Origin: Gammaproteobacteria bacterium
Lineage (GTDB): Bacteria > Pseudomonadota > Gammaproteobacteria > Thiohalobacterales > Thiohalobacteraceae
Assembly (NCBI GenBank): GCA_018819175.1
Contig: JAHJQQ010000011.1
Span: 79,526 to 143,525, forward strand
Direction: 5' to 3'
DNA length: 64,000 nucleotides
Shown: positions 42,036 through 50,171 of the stretch, in pieces
How the letters are laid out: every line of letters begins with the position of its first letter
How positions within the stretch are numbered: the stretch's first letter is position 1
The notes under the pieces: generated by a model
The model's database searches: none
Seen by the model: only the letters and a program-made list of their open reading frames with translations
Told to the model about the DNA's origin: nothing
Position numbers and translations under genes: made by a program

Positions 42036-44519
42036 ATGAATGTCATTAGAGAATCCGTTCCTGCTGAACCCGCCAACGCGGCGCAGGAATGTTTTCATTG
42101 TGGTTTGCCCGTGCCGAAGGGAAGCCATTATCACGTGACAATCGATAATGCTGTCCGGCCTATGTGCTGCCCCGGCTGTGAGGCGGTCGCCAGCAGTATT
42201 GTCAAAGCGGGGCTGACCGACTTCTATCGTTATCGCACCGAAACCTCGCGTACCGCTCAGGCATTGGTGCCTGAGGCGCTGCGTCAGCTGGAACTCTACG
42301 ACCGGCCGGAAATTCAGCAGACTTTCGTCAGTGTTGATCCGCAACATCAACGCGAGGCGTCGCTCATTCTTGAGGGTATCGTTTGTGCCGCCTGTGTCTG
42401 GCTGAACGAACGCCATGTTGGGCGTTTGCCCGGCGTGATCGAATTCCAGGTCAACTACGCGACGCATCGCGCGCGCGTGAAATGGGACGACAGTAAAACC
42501 CATCTCAGTGAAATTCTGCGTGCCATTGGCGATATCGGCTATATCGCGCATCCGTTCGATCCCGGTCGCCAGGAAGCAGTGTTCAAACAGGAACGCCGTC
42601 AAGCGCTGCGGCGGGTCGCCGTGGCCGGGCTGGGCATGATGCAGGTGATGATGATCGCGGTCGCGCTGTATGCCGGCGATTATTCGGGCATGGATGCCGG
42701 GCTAGAACAGTTCTTGCGCTGGGTGAGTCTGCTCATTGCGTTGCCCGTTGTGGTGTATTCCGCGCGGCCGTTTTTTCAGGCGGCCTGGCGTGATTTGCGT
42801 TATCGCCAGCTTGGCATGGATGTGCCGGTGGCCTTGGCTATCGGTGGCGCCTTTATCGCCAGCGTCTGGCACACCGTCATCAATGCGGGCGAAATCTATT
42901 TCGACTCCGTGACCATGTTCAGCTTCTTCCTGCTCACCGGGCGTTATCTGGAAATGATCGCACGGCATCGTGCGGGGCAGGCGGCCGAGGAGCTGGTGCG
43001 ACTGTTGCCGGCCACGGCAACGCGCATCACCGCGGACGGTGACGAACTGGTTGCCGTGGCGGAATTGCAGCCGGGCGATCGAGTGCGCATCAAGCCAGGC
43101 GAAACCGTGCCGGCGGATGGCTGCGTCGTCAGTGGTATCAGTTCGGTAGATGAGGCATTGCTGACCGGTGAAAGCCTGCCTTTGCCACGTCGGGTGGGTG
43201 ATGCGCTGATCGGTGGTACGGTGAATATTGAAAGCCCGCTGATTATGGCAGTGGAGAAGGTCGGTAGTGAAACGGTGTTATCGGCTATTGTGCGTCTGCT
43301 GGATCGCGCGCAGTCAGAGAAGCCGTATCTCGCACAGCTCGCCGACAGGGTTGCGGGTTGGTTTATTGCGGTTCTCTTGGTGCTGGCATCGGCGGTGGCC
43401 TGGTACTGGTGGCAGGTTGATCCCGAGCGTGCCTTTGCCATCACCCTGTCAGTATTGGTCGTCACCTGTCCTTGCGCCTTATCCTTGGCGACGCCGGTTG
43501 CGCTGACGGCGGCGACGGGTGCCTTGACGCGTTTAGGCGTGCTGACAACGCGTAGTCATGCGCTCGAAACCCTGGCGCGGGTGACGCATCTGGTGTTCGA
43601 CAAGACCGGCACGCTCACCGAGGGTCGTCTTAAGTTGACGCAGATCGTGCGTCTAGGTGCCTTGACACGCGATCGTTGCCAGGCACTCGCCGCGGCGCTG
43701 GAACAGGGATCGGAGCACCCGCTGGCGCAGGCCTTGACCGCGGCCGTGGATACTCAACGCCTCGCCGTCAGTGATCAGCGCGCTGTGCCGGGTGAGGGTA
43801 TTGAAGGTGATGTGCAGGGCACGCTCTATCGCATCGGCACGCGTGAATTCGTGTTGGGGCTGGGCGGTCGTCGCGCGATTGAGTTACCGGAATCGTTGCA
43901 GGATACGATCGGTACCGTGGTTTATCTCGGCGACAATCGCGGGCTGTTGGCGGGTTTCGTCTTCGAGGATCAGATTCGCGCCGGTGCCGCGGATGCCGTG
44001 GCTGAATTGCAGCGACTGGGTATTGAGGTGCAACTGCTGAGTGGTGACGGCGAGCGTCCGGTGCAGCATGCCGCCAAGCTGCTGGGGATCGCTAACGCCG
44101 AGGCGCGCCTGCGGCCGGCCGATAAGCTGGCGCGTTTGCAGGCGCTGCAATCCACCGGCGCTGTTGTCGCCATGGTCGGTGACGGCGTGAATGATGCGCC
44201 GGTGTTGGCCGCGGCCCAGGTGTCATTGGCGATGGGCAGTGGCACCCAGTTGGCTGCCGCGGCCGCAGATATGGTGTTGCTGTCCGAGCGGTTGCCACAT
44301 CTGGCGCAGGCCGTGGTGATGGCGCGCAAGACACGGACGATCATTCGGCAGAATCTTGCCTGGGCTCTGCTCTACAATCTATTGACCGTACCCTTGGCGG
44401 CCGCAGGCTGGTTGGCGCCCTGGATGGCGGCTATCGGCATGTCGGCGAGTTCCTTGCTGGTGGTGGTGAATGCCCTGCGTCTGCGCGAACCACGCGCGAC
44501 GGGTGATAACAGGCACTAG
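42036..44519 (+). CDS. ccoI: Copper-transporting P-type ATPase CcoI (FixI)
   Basis: P1B-type ATPase that supplies copper for the cbb3 active site, 827 aa. A cysteine-rich N-terminus (CFHCGLPV, MCCPGCEAV) precedes a heavy-metal-associated-like domain with CAACVW, then transmembrane helices. It carries the actuator TGES, the ion-binding CPC motif (VTCPCALSLATP), the phosphorylation site DKTGTLTEG, the SEHP motif and GDGVNDAPVL. It lies 26 bp after ccoH and 3 bp before ccoS. Confidence 0.96.
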   Translation: MNVIRESVPAEPANAAQECFHCGLPVPKGSHYHVTIDNAVRPMCCPGCEAVASSIVKAGLTDFYRYRTETSRTAQALVPEALRQLELYDRPEIQQTFVSVDPQHQREASLILEGIVCAACVWLNERHVGRLPGVIEFQVNYATHRARVKWDDSKTHLSEILRAIGDIGYIAHPFDPGRQEAVFKQERRQALRRVAVAGLGMMQVMMIAVALYAGDYSGMDAGLEQFLRWVSLLIALPVVVYSARPFFQAAWRDLRYRQLGMDVPVALAIGGAFIASVWHTVINAGEIYFDSVTMFSFFLLTGRYLEMIARHRAGQAAEELVRLLPATATRITADGDELVAVAELQPGDRVRIKPGETVPADGCVVSGISSVDEALLTGESLPLPRRVGDALIGGTVNIESPLIMAVEKVGSETVLSAIVRLLDRAQSEKPYLAQLADRVAGWFIAVLLVLASAVAWYWWQVDPERAFAITLSVLVVTCPCALSLATPVALTAATGALTRLGVLTTRSHALETLARVTHLVFDKTGTLTEGRLKLTQIVRLGALTRDRCQALAAALEQGSEHPLAQALTAAVDTQRLAVSDQRAVPGEGIEGDVQGTLYRIGTREFVLGLGGRRAIELPESLQDTIGTVVYLGDNRGLLAGFVFEDQIRAGAADAVAELQRLGIEVQLLSGDGERPVQHAAKLLGIANAEARLRPADKLARLQALQSTGAVVAMVGDGVNDAPVLAAAQVSLAMGSGTQLAAAAADMVLLSERLPHLAQAVVMARKTRTIIRQNLAWALLYNLLTVPLAAAGWLAPWMAAIGMSASSLLVVVNALRLREPRATGDNRH

Positions 44520-44522
44520 TCT

Positions 44523-44726
44523 ATGGATATTCTGTATTTACTGATCCCACTCGCGGTGATCATCATGATCGTGGCCGGTGCCGCCTTCATGTGGGCGGTA
44601 AAAAGTGGTCAATACGAAGACCTGGAAGGGCCGGCGCATAGAATCCTGATGGACGACGATGATCCACGGATTCCGGGTAAGGGCGCCAAGTCGGATACGG
44701 ATGGGTTGAAGGATGATCCGTCTTAA
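44523..44726 (+). CDS. ccoS: cbb3-type oxidase assembly protein CcoS
   Basis: Small membrane protein of 67 aa needed for maturation of cbb3 oxidase. The first residues MDILYLLIPLAVIIMIVAGAAFMWAV form one helix. The diagnostic KSGQYEDLEGPAHRILMDDD follows. It lies immediately after ccoI and completes the ccoGHIS set. Confidence 0.95.
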   Translation: MDILYLLIPLAVIIMIVAGAAFMWAVKSGQYEDLEGPAHRILMDDDDPRIPGKGAKSDTDGLKDDPS

Positions 44727-44773
44727 TATAAGATTTCGCTAATATTTAAGCCTTGCCGCAGGTGCGAAACGCC

Positions 44774-44863
44774 ATGTTCACCTTTGAAAACTTCTCGCTC
44801 ACAATCATTATCACCTTGATTGTCATTGCCTGGCTGAGTTTTTTCTCAGTAATTCTGGCCTAA
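44774..44863 (+). CDS. Putative 29-aa single-helix membrane peptide
   Basis: Short open frame (29 codons plus TAA) 47 bp after ccoS. Almost the whole product is one predicted transmembrane helix (SLTIIITLIVIAWLSFF). The ribosome-binding site is weak. It is directly followed by a perfect 22-bp hairpin, so it would be the last frame of the cbb3 maturation transcript. Tiny one-helix subunits of cbb3 oxidase are known (CcoM in Pseudomonas), which makes the position suggestive. I see no recognisable sequence match, and it could be fortuitous. Confidence 0.45.
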   Translation: MFTFENFSLTIIITLIVIAWLSFFSVILA

Positions 44864-44875
44864 GCAGGAGCGGAA

Positions 44876-44922
44876 GCACTAACGCAAACGGCCTCCCACT
44901 GGGAGGCCGTTTGCGTTAGTGC
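44876..44922. terminator. Perfect 22-bp hairpin between cco cluster and rpoH
   Basis: The 22-base arms 44876-44897 and 44901-44922 are exactly complementary with a 3-base ACT loop, and the stem core is CGGCCTCCC/GGGAGGCCG. It lies between the convergent cco cluster and rpoH and can act on both strands. No T-run follows on either side, so it is an unusual bidirectional terminator or mRNA-end stabiliser. Confidence 0.7.
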
Positions 44923-44937
44923 CGGTTGAGAACCTGC

Positions 44938-45804
44938 TTAGCTGGCGAGTGCCGCCTTGAGTTTCTTCATGGCGTTGTTTTCCAGCTGCCGTATACGTTC
45001 CGCCGAAACCTGATAGCGGTCGGCCAGGGTCTGCAGCGTGGCCTTGTCGTCCGTCAGCCAGCGTGCCGCGACGATATCCCGGCTGCGCTCATCCAGCTGC
45101 CCCATCGCATCCTGTAAGGCATCCGTGTTATGGGTTTCCCAGTCGGTGGCTTCCAGGATCTGGGCGGGATCCATGCGTGCATCCTGCAGATAGGCAGCAG
45201 GAGAGAAGGTGCGCTCGTCATCGTCATCATCGGATGATAAATCGAAGGCCACATCCTGTCCGCTCAGGCGGGATTCCATTTCCAGTACGGTTTCCGGTTT
45301 GACGCCCAGGTCCTTGGCGACGGCGGCGACCTCGTCACTGTTCAGCCAGCCGAGGCGTTTCTTGGCGCCGCGCAGGTTGAAGAACAGTTTGCGCTGCGCC
45401 TTGGTGGTCGCGACTTTGACAATGCGCCAGTTGCGCAGAATGAATTCATGGATTTCGGCCCGGACCCAGTGCACGGCGAATGACACCAGGCGCACGCCGA
45501 CAGTGGGGTCGAAACGCTTCACCGCCTTCATCAGGCCGATATTGCCTTCCTGGATCAGGTCGCTGAGCGGCAGGCCGTAGCCGCTGTAGCCGCGTGCGAC
45601 ATGCACGACAAAGCGCAGGTGCGAGAGCACCAACCGACGCGCCGCGTCCAGATCGTTGTCGCGTCGCAGGCGTACCGCAAGTTCCTGTTCTTCCTCCGCG
45701 CTCAGGACAGCGATACTGTTGGCGGCTTGAATATAGCCGTTCAGATCGCCGCTGGTCAGGGCGAAAGTGGGGTCTGGATAGGTGCGAACCAACGCGCTGC
45801 TCAT
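44938..45804 (-). CDS. rpoH: Heat-shock sigma factor RpoH (sigma-32)
   Basis: Directs RNA polymerase to heat-shock promoters. It has region 2 (GYGLPLSDLIQEGNIGLMKAVKRF and VSFAVHWVRAEIHEFILRNW), the RpoH-specific box QRKLFFNLR, and region 4 ending in RIRQLENNAMKKLKAAL. I place the start at ATG 45804 (288 aa) because a GGAGGA ribosome-binding site lies about 8 bases upstream; an upstream in-frame start at 45828 lacks one. A CIRCE element overlaps the promoter. Usually ftsX lies next to rpoH; here a GGDEF gene intervenes. Confidence 0.96.
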   Translation of the reverse strand: MSSALVRTYPDPTFALTSGDLNGYIQAANSIAVLSAEEEQELAVRLRRDNDLDAARRLVLSHLRFVVHVARGYSGYGLPLSDLIQEGNIGLMKAVKRFDPTVGVRLVSFAVHWVRAEIHEFILRNWRIVKVATTKAQRKLFFNLRGAKKRLGWLNSDEVAAVAKDLGVKPETVLEMESRLSGQDVAFDLSSDDDDDERTFSPAAYLQDARMDPAQILEATDWETHNTDALQDAMGQLDERSRDIVAARWLTDDKATLQTLADRYQVSAERIRQLENNAMKKLKAALAS

Positions 45805-45847
45805 TACCGGTCTTCCTCCAAGAAACATGCCCCCTCGGGCGCATTAA

Positions 45848-45877
45848 ATACTAGCACTCGATCCACCTGAGTGCCAA
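45848..45877 (-). promoter_or_regulatory. Putative sigma-70 promoter of rpoH overlapping CIRCE
   Basis: On the minus strand, TTGGCA (45877-45872) is followed after 18 bases by TAGTAT (45853-45848), a reasonable -35/-10 pair. The -35 lies in one CIRCE half and the -10 abuts the other, so HrcA binding would block polymerase. The predicted transcript start is about 36 bases before the coding region. Confidence 0.5.
45851..45877 (-). promoter_or_regulatory. CIRCE element (HrcA operator) upstream of rpoH
   Basis: CTAGCACTC (45851-45859), nine-base spacer, GAGTGCCAA (45869-45877). The consensus is TTAGCACTC-N9-GAGTGCTAA; each half matches eight of nine and the spacer length is exact. A further direct copy of GAGTGCCAA is at 45882-45890. 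The element lies 47 bp before the rpoH start codon. Knowledge of the HrcA/CIRCE system predicts repression of rpoH by HrcA under non-stress conditions. No hrcA gene is in the window. Confidence 0.82.
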
Positions 45878-45931
45878 TTTGGAGTGCCAATCAATGGATA
45901 AGTTCCTTGAGCCTACTGAGTGATATGGGAT

Positions 45932-47245
45932 TCAGGCACAGACTTGATTACGGCCGCGTGCCTTGGCGGCGTAGAGGGCGCGGTCGGCCAGGGTCAGCAG
46001 CTGGGTGAGGCTGGGCGTGGTTAGCGAGGCGGTTGAGGCGAGGCCGATGCTGATAGTTATGGGATATCCCGCGGGACGGAGCGATTCCACCTGGGCGCGC
46101 AGCGATTCCGCGCGCCGGTGTGCCTCGTCGGGGCCGCAGCGCGGGATGAGTACCGCAAACTCCTCGCCCCCGAAGCGGATGACCAGGGTGTCATCGCGCA
46201 GATTGCTGATGAGTAGCCGGCCAAGCTCTTCGAGAATCCGATCTCCGGTTATATGGCCGTAATTGTCGTTGATCTTCTTGAAATGGTCGATATCTAACAG
46301 CATTGCCGCAACCGGCTGCTTGCGTCGATCGGCGATAAACTGCTCGCCGTTATCCAACAAATAGCGTTTGTTCCGGACGCCGGTCAGGCTATCGGTGATC
46401 GCCAGTTGATGCATTTCTTCCGTCTGGGCCTTGAGGGCATTGAACTGCTGTTTGATCAGGAGCAGGGAACGAATCCGCGCCAGTAATACCTCTTCGATAA
46501 TGGGCTTGCTGACAAAATCGTTGGCACCGGCATGGAAGACCTCGGCCTGACGGGCGTCGCCGGGTTCGGTTGCGGTGATGACCAGAACCGGCATTTCCTG
46601 CTGCGACAGCCGGAGCTTGACGCGAATGGCATGCAGCAGATCACCGCCGGTGAGATGACCCTTGAGATAGAAATCCGTGACGACGATGTCGACGCCGGTG
46701 TTGCGATCAGGGCCCAGTGACTTTGTCAGCAGGATATCCAGGGCGTCCTCGGCGTTCGTGGTGTGCTGCACCTGCAGACCATGCCGTTCCATCAAGCGAA
46801 TGGTTTGCGCCGCGACCGTGGCGCTATCTTCAACATACAGGATACGTCCGACCAATCCGCAGTTACGGCGTGTGAAATCTCTGAGAAAGACGGCAAAGGC
46901 CTGATAGCCGAGTGCTTTGTCGAAGTAGTCGGTGACACCGGCGGCGAAGCCCTCGCGCAGCAGTCGCTCATCGGCATTGCCGGATACGACAATGATGGGT
47001 GTGTATTGATGAATATGGTCATCGCGGATCTGGCGGCTCAGATCCAGGCCATCCATGTCCGGTAGCATCAGGGCGGTGCTGATGAGGTCAAAATGCTGGG
47101 ACCGCATGCAGGTGATCGCCTCCTGACCCGTGCCGCACAGAGTAATGCGAGCATGCGGCAGTTCTTCTGCAAAAATGCGGGTCACGATGGTACGCGCGAC
47201 TTCCGAGCCGTCGACCACGAGGATCTGGGTTACACGAGGATTCAT
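45932..47245 (-). CDS. REC-REC-GGDEF diguanylate cyclase (PleD-like)
   Basis: Two receiver domains followed by GGDEF, 437 aa. The second receiver is canonical: VEDS, phosphoacceptor in VVTDFYL, and the lysine in FVSKP. The first is degenerate, with VDGS in place of VDDS and ALMLP where the phosphorylatable aspartate is expected. The GGDEF domain looks active (ITDSLTGVRNKRYL, DIDHFKKINDNYGHITGDRIL, RFGGEEFAVL), but the usual RxxD inhibitory site reads RDDT. It lies between ftsX and rpoH on the same strand. Confidence 0.93.
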   Translation of the reverse strand: MNPRVTQILVVDGSEVARTIVTRIFAEELPHARITLCGTGQEAITCMRSQHFDLISTALMLPDMDGLDLSRQIRDDHIHQYTPIIVVSGNADERLLREGFAAGVTDYFDKALGYQAFAVFLRDFTRRNCGLVGRILYVEDSATVAAQTIRLMERHGLQVQHTTNAEDALDILLTKSLGPDRNTGVDIVVTDFYLKGHLTGGDLLHAIRVKLRLSQQEMPVLVITATEPGDARQAEVFHAGANDFVSKPIIEEVLLARIRSLLLIKQQFNALKAQTEEMHQLAITDSLTGVRNKRYLLDNGEQFIADRRKQPVAAMLLDIDHFKKINDNYGHITGDRILEELGRLLISNLRDDTLVIRFGGEEFAVLIPRCGPDEAHRRAESLRAQVESLRPAGYPITISIGLASTASLTTPSLTQLLTLADRALYAAKARGRNQVCA

Positions 47246-47351
47246 TGATTGTTTGACCGCTGCTACCCATAGCTCCCTGCCCGGGTTCTATGACGGGTAG
47301 CGGCCCCTCGTCAGATTGTTTTAGGCGGCAGGCGCCTGATCTTTGAAGGAC

Positions 47352-48344
47352 TTAGGTGGGTTCGATGTCGTCAAGATGGCGACCGACGGCCAGCCAGGAA
47401 CCGGCCAGCCCAAGGCCGATGCCGGTCAGCAGCAATATCCCGATGCCCTGCCAGGACAGACCCGCGAGCAGGAAACTGCTGTCGTAGAGTGTGGCGAGCT
47501 GGCGGGCGGGCGCATCAATGAGCAAGAAGCCCAGGCTCACCAGTATCCAGGCCAGCAACGCGCCCAGCAGGCCGTACCACAAGCCTATATAAAGGAACGG
47601 GCGGCGGATGAAGGCATCGGTGCCGCCGATCAATTTGCTGACCTCGATTTCGTCACGGCGGTTCTGAATATCCAGACGGATGGTGTTACCGACAATCAGC
47701 AAAACCGCGATTGCCAGCAAGGCCCCGACGACCAGAATGCCGCGCCGACCAATATCCATAAGCGTGCCGAAACGGCGTACCCACTGCAGATCAATCTGTG
47801 CCAGCTCGACTTCAGGCAGGCGTCCCAGATCGTCCAGCAATGCTTCGGTCTCGTCCGGGTTGCCCGGTTTGACCACCAGCACGCCGGGCAACGGATTTTC
47901 TTCGAGTGCGTTCAGCGCCTCGCCGAAGCCAGACAATTCGCGGAATTCTTCCAGGGCCTGATCACGATGGATGATATGCACCGCAGCGATGCGTGGCCAG
48001 CTCTTCAGTTCGTTCGCCAAGCGATCGGTCTGCGCGTCGCTGGTTGTCTGACGCATGAACAGGGAAATGCTGCTGCTGCCATCCCAGGTGGTATTGAGGC
48101 GCTGCAGATTGTCGAGTATCACCAGCAGACCGCTCGGCAAGGCCAGGGCGATAGCGATCACGGCTGTGGTCAGCAGGCTCGAAAACGGATTGCGGTATAG
48201 CCGCCCTAGACTGGAAATGAATACTTGCGCATGCAGCCGGCCATAGCTGCGCAGCCATTGATTCAAGGCGAGATGTTGTCGCCGTGTCGCGCCCGGGCCC
48301 TGCGGAGGTTGTGGTGCGCGCGTTGTGCGTTGAGGGCGTTTCAT
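47352..48344 (-). CDS. ftsX: Cell division ABC transporter permease FtsX
   Basis: Membrane partner of FtsE, which regulates septal peptidoglycan hydrolases, 330 aa. A basic cytoplasmic N-terminus of about 45 residues precedes a first helix (FSSLLTTAVIAIALALPSGLLVIL), a periplasmic domain and three C-terminal helices (GRRGILVVGALLAIAVLLIVGNTI and following). The conserved NTIRLDIQNRRDEIEVSKLIGGTDAFIRRPF stretch is diagnostic. The start overlaps the ftsE stop. Confidence 0.95.
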   Translation of the reverse strand: MKRPQRTTRAPQPPQGPGATRRQHLALNQWLRSYGRLHAQVFISSLGRLYRNPFSSLLTTAVIAIALALPSGLLVILDNLQRLNTTWDGSSSISLFMRQTTSDAQTDRLANELKSWPRIAAVHIIHRDQALEEFRELSGFGEALNALEENPLPGVLVVKPGNPDETEALLDDLGRLPEVELAQIDLQWVRRFGTLMDIGRRGILVVGALLAIAVLLIVGNTIRLDIQNRRDEIEVSKLIGGTDAFIRRPFLYIGLWYGLLGALLAWILVSLGFLLIDAPARQLATLYDSSFLLAGLSWQGIGILLLTGIGLGLAGSWLAVGRHLDDIEPT

Positions 48345-49015
48345 GTTTCGGGTATTCCGCCCGTCTCGATCAAGCGTCCCTGTTTCAGGCGCAGAATCGG
48401 GTGCGGCATTTGTGAGATAAGGTCCAGGTCATGACTGGCTACCAGCACCGTGACGCCGACCTGATTGAACTGCGCGAACAGTTGCATGATTTCCCGCGAC
48501 AGCTCCGGATCGAGATTGCCGGTCGGTTCATCGGCCAGCAGCAGCGTGGGTTTGTTGACCACGGCGCGGGCGATGCCGACGCGCTGCTGCTCACCGCCTG
48601 ACAAAGTGATCGGATAAGCGCGTTCCTTGCCGAGCAGGCCGACCTTGTCGAGCGCGGCGCGCACACGGCGACCGATCTCGGCCGTGCCATAGCCGGAGAT
48701 CACTAATGGCAGTGCAACGTTGTCGAACACGGTGCGGTCGAACAGCAGCTTGTGGCTCTGGAAGGTGATGCCGATCTTGCGGCGTAAATAAGGGATGCCG
48801 CGCCGACCGACGCGGGCCAGGTTGACGCCATCGATATGGATCTGGCCCTGATTGGCGCGCTCGATCAACGCAATCAATTTCAATAGCGTGCTCTTGCCGG
48901 CGCCGGAATGCCCGGTGAGAAAGGCCATCTGTCCGCGCGGCAGGTGGAAATTGAGCCCGCTCAGGGCTTCGTAGCCACCCGGGTAGCGCTTGCTGACGTT
49001 ATCGAAACGGATCAT
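48341..49015 (-). CDS. ftsE: Cell division ATP-binding protein FtsE
   Basis: ABC ATPase of the FtsEX complex, 224 aa. It has an N-terminal VSKRYPGGYEALSGLNF, Walker A TGHSGAGKSTLLKL, Q-loop ITFQSHKLL, signature LSGGEQQRVGIARA, Walker B LLLADEPTGNLD, and H-loop VLVASHD. It is encoded in the usual order ftsY-ftsE-ftsX, overlapping ftsX by 4 bp. Confidence 0.97.
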   Translation of the reverse strand: MIRFDNVSKRYPGGYEALSGLNFHLPRGQMAFLTGHSGAGKSTLLKLIALIERANQGQIHIDGVNLARVGRRGIPYLRRKIGITFQSHKLLFDRTVFDNVALPLVISGYGTAEIGRRVRAALDKVGLLGKERAYPITLSGGEQQRVGIARAVVNKPTLLLADEPTGNLDPELSREIMQLFAQFNQVGVTVLVASHDLDLISQMPHPILRLKQGRLIETGGIPET

Positions 49016-49076
49016 GTTTTATACGGGTCGGAATGCTGTCGAGTGGGCGCAAGCTGCGCAAATGCATACTACCGAA

Positions 49077-50087
49077 TTATTTTTCAAACAGCGCGTTGAC
49101 GAACTGATCGGCGTCGAACTCGCGCAGATCCTCAATAGTCTCACCGACGCCGATAAAGCGTATCGGTAGGCTCAGTCGCTTGGCGATGGCGAAAATAATG
49201 CCGCCTTTGGCGGTGCCGTCGAGTTTGGTCAGGCAGATACCGGTCAGCCCGACGGCGGTGTTGAATTGCTCCGCCTGATTGATCGCGTTCTGGCCGGTGC
49301 CGGCATCAACCACCAGCAGTACCTCGTGCGGCGCCGCGACATCGAGTTTGGTCAACACACGTTTGATCTTCTTCAACTCTTCCATCAGATTCGACTGAGT
49401 GTGCAAACGCCCCGCGGTATCGGCGATCAATACATCGATGCCGCGCGCCTGCGCCGACTGCAGCGCGTCGAAAATCACCGAGGCCGAATCCGCGCCCTGA
49501 TGCTGCGCGATCACGGGAATGTTATTGCGCTCGCCCCAGACTTCCAGCTGTTCGACGGCGGCGGCACGGAAGGTGTCGCCGGCGGCGAGCATGACGGATT
49601 TGCCGGCGCTCTGCAGACGTCGCGCGAGTTTGCCGATCGTGGTGGTCTTGCCGGCGCCATTGATGCCGACCATCAGGATCACGAAGGGGTGCTTGGCGAC
49701 GTCGACCTGCAGCGGTTTGCTGCACGGGCGCAGAATCGCCGTCATGTCCTCGCGCAGCGCATCCATCAAGGCCTCGGCATCAGCCAGCTGCTTGCGCGCG
49801 ACACGCTTGGTCAGATCCTCGATAATGCCTTGTGTGGCATCGACGCCGACATCGGCAACCAATAGTTGTGTTTCGATGTCTTCCAGCAGCGCGGCATCGA
49901 TCTGTTTGCGTCCCAATACCAGATTGGCAATGCCATCGGTGAGGCTGCCGCGGGTCTTGGTGAGGCCGGCCTTGAGGCGCGCGAACAGCCCTGGCGTCGC
50001 TGCCGCCGCCGCGACAGCGGTATCTGTCTCGGGACCGGGCTTGACGCCGCCGTCATCACTGGATTTTTTTTTGCCGAAACCAAACAT
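49077..50087 (-). CDS. ftsY: Signal recognition particle receptor FtsY
   Basis: SRP-type GTPase docking ribosome-SRP complexes at the inner membrane. A short variable N-terminal region is followed by the N domain and the G domain, with GINGAGKTTTIGKLA (P-loop), DTFRAAAVEQL, DTAGRLHTQ, TKLDGTAKGG and the C-terminal GVGETIEDLREFDADQFVNALF. The likely start is MFGFGKKK at 50087 (about 336 aa); in-frame starts at 50102 and 50126 exist, but none has a clear ribosome-binding site. The acidic A domain is short compared with E. coli. Confidence 0.95.
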   Translation of the reverse strand: MFGFGKKKSSDDGGVKPGPETDTAVAAAAATPGLFARLKAGLTKTRGSLTDGIANLVLGRKQIDAALLEDIETQLLVADVGVDATQGIIEDLTKRVARKQLADAEALMDALREDMTAILRPCSKPLQVDVAKHPFVILMVGINGAGKTTTIGKLARRLQSAGKSVMLAAGDTFRAAAVEQLEVWGERNNIPVIAQHQGADSASVIFDALQSAQARGIDVLIADTAGRLHTQSNLMEELKKIKRVLTKLDVAAPHEVLLVVDAGTGQNAINQAEQFNTAVGLTGICLTKLDGTAKGGIIFAIAKRLSLPIRFIGVGETIEDLREFDADQFVNALFEK

Positions 50088-50171
50088 CGTATTTAGTGTC
50101 ATTAGGATAATTCGTGGGACCGGCATATCCTACCACCCGGCTCCGCCCAAGGTAACAAATGGCAACACAGG

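Noticed and set aside
45805..45930. Sigma-32 promoter for autoregulation of rpoH
   Set aside because: No CTTGAA/CCCCAT-type pair was seen; the region is better explained by a sigma-70 promoter with CIRCE.
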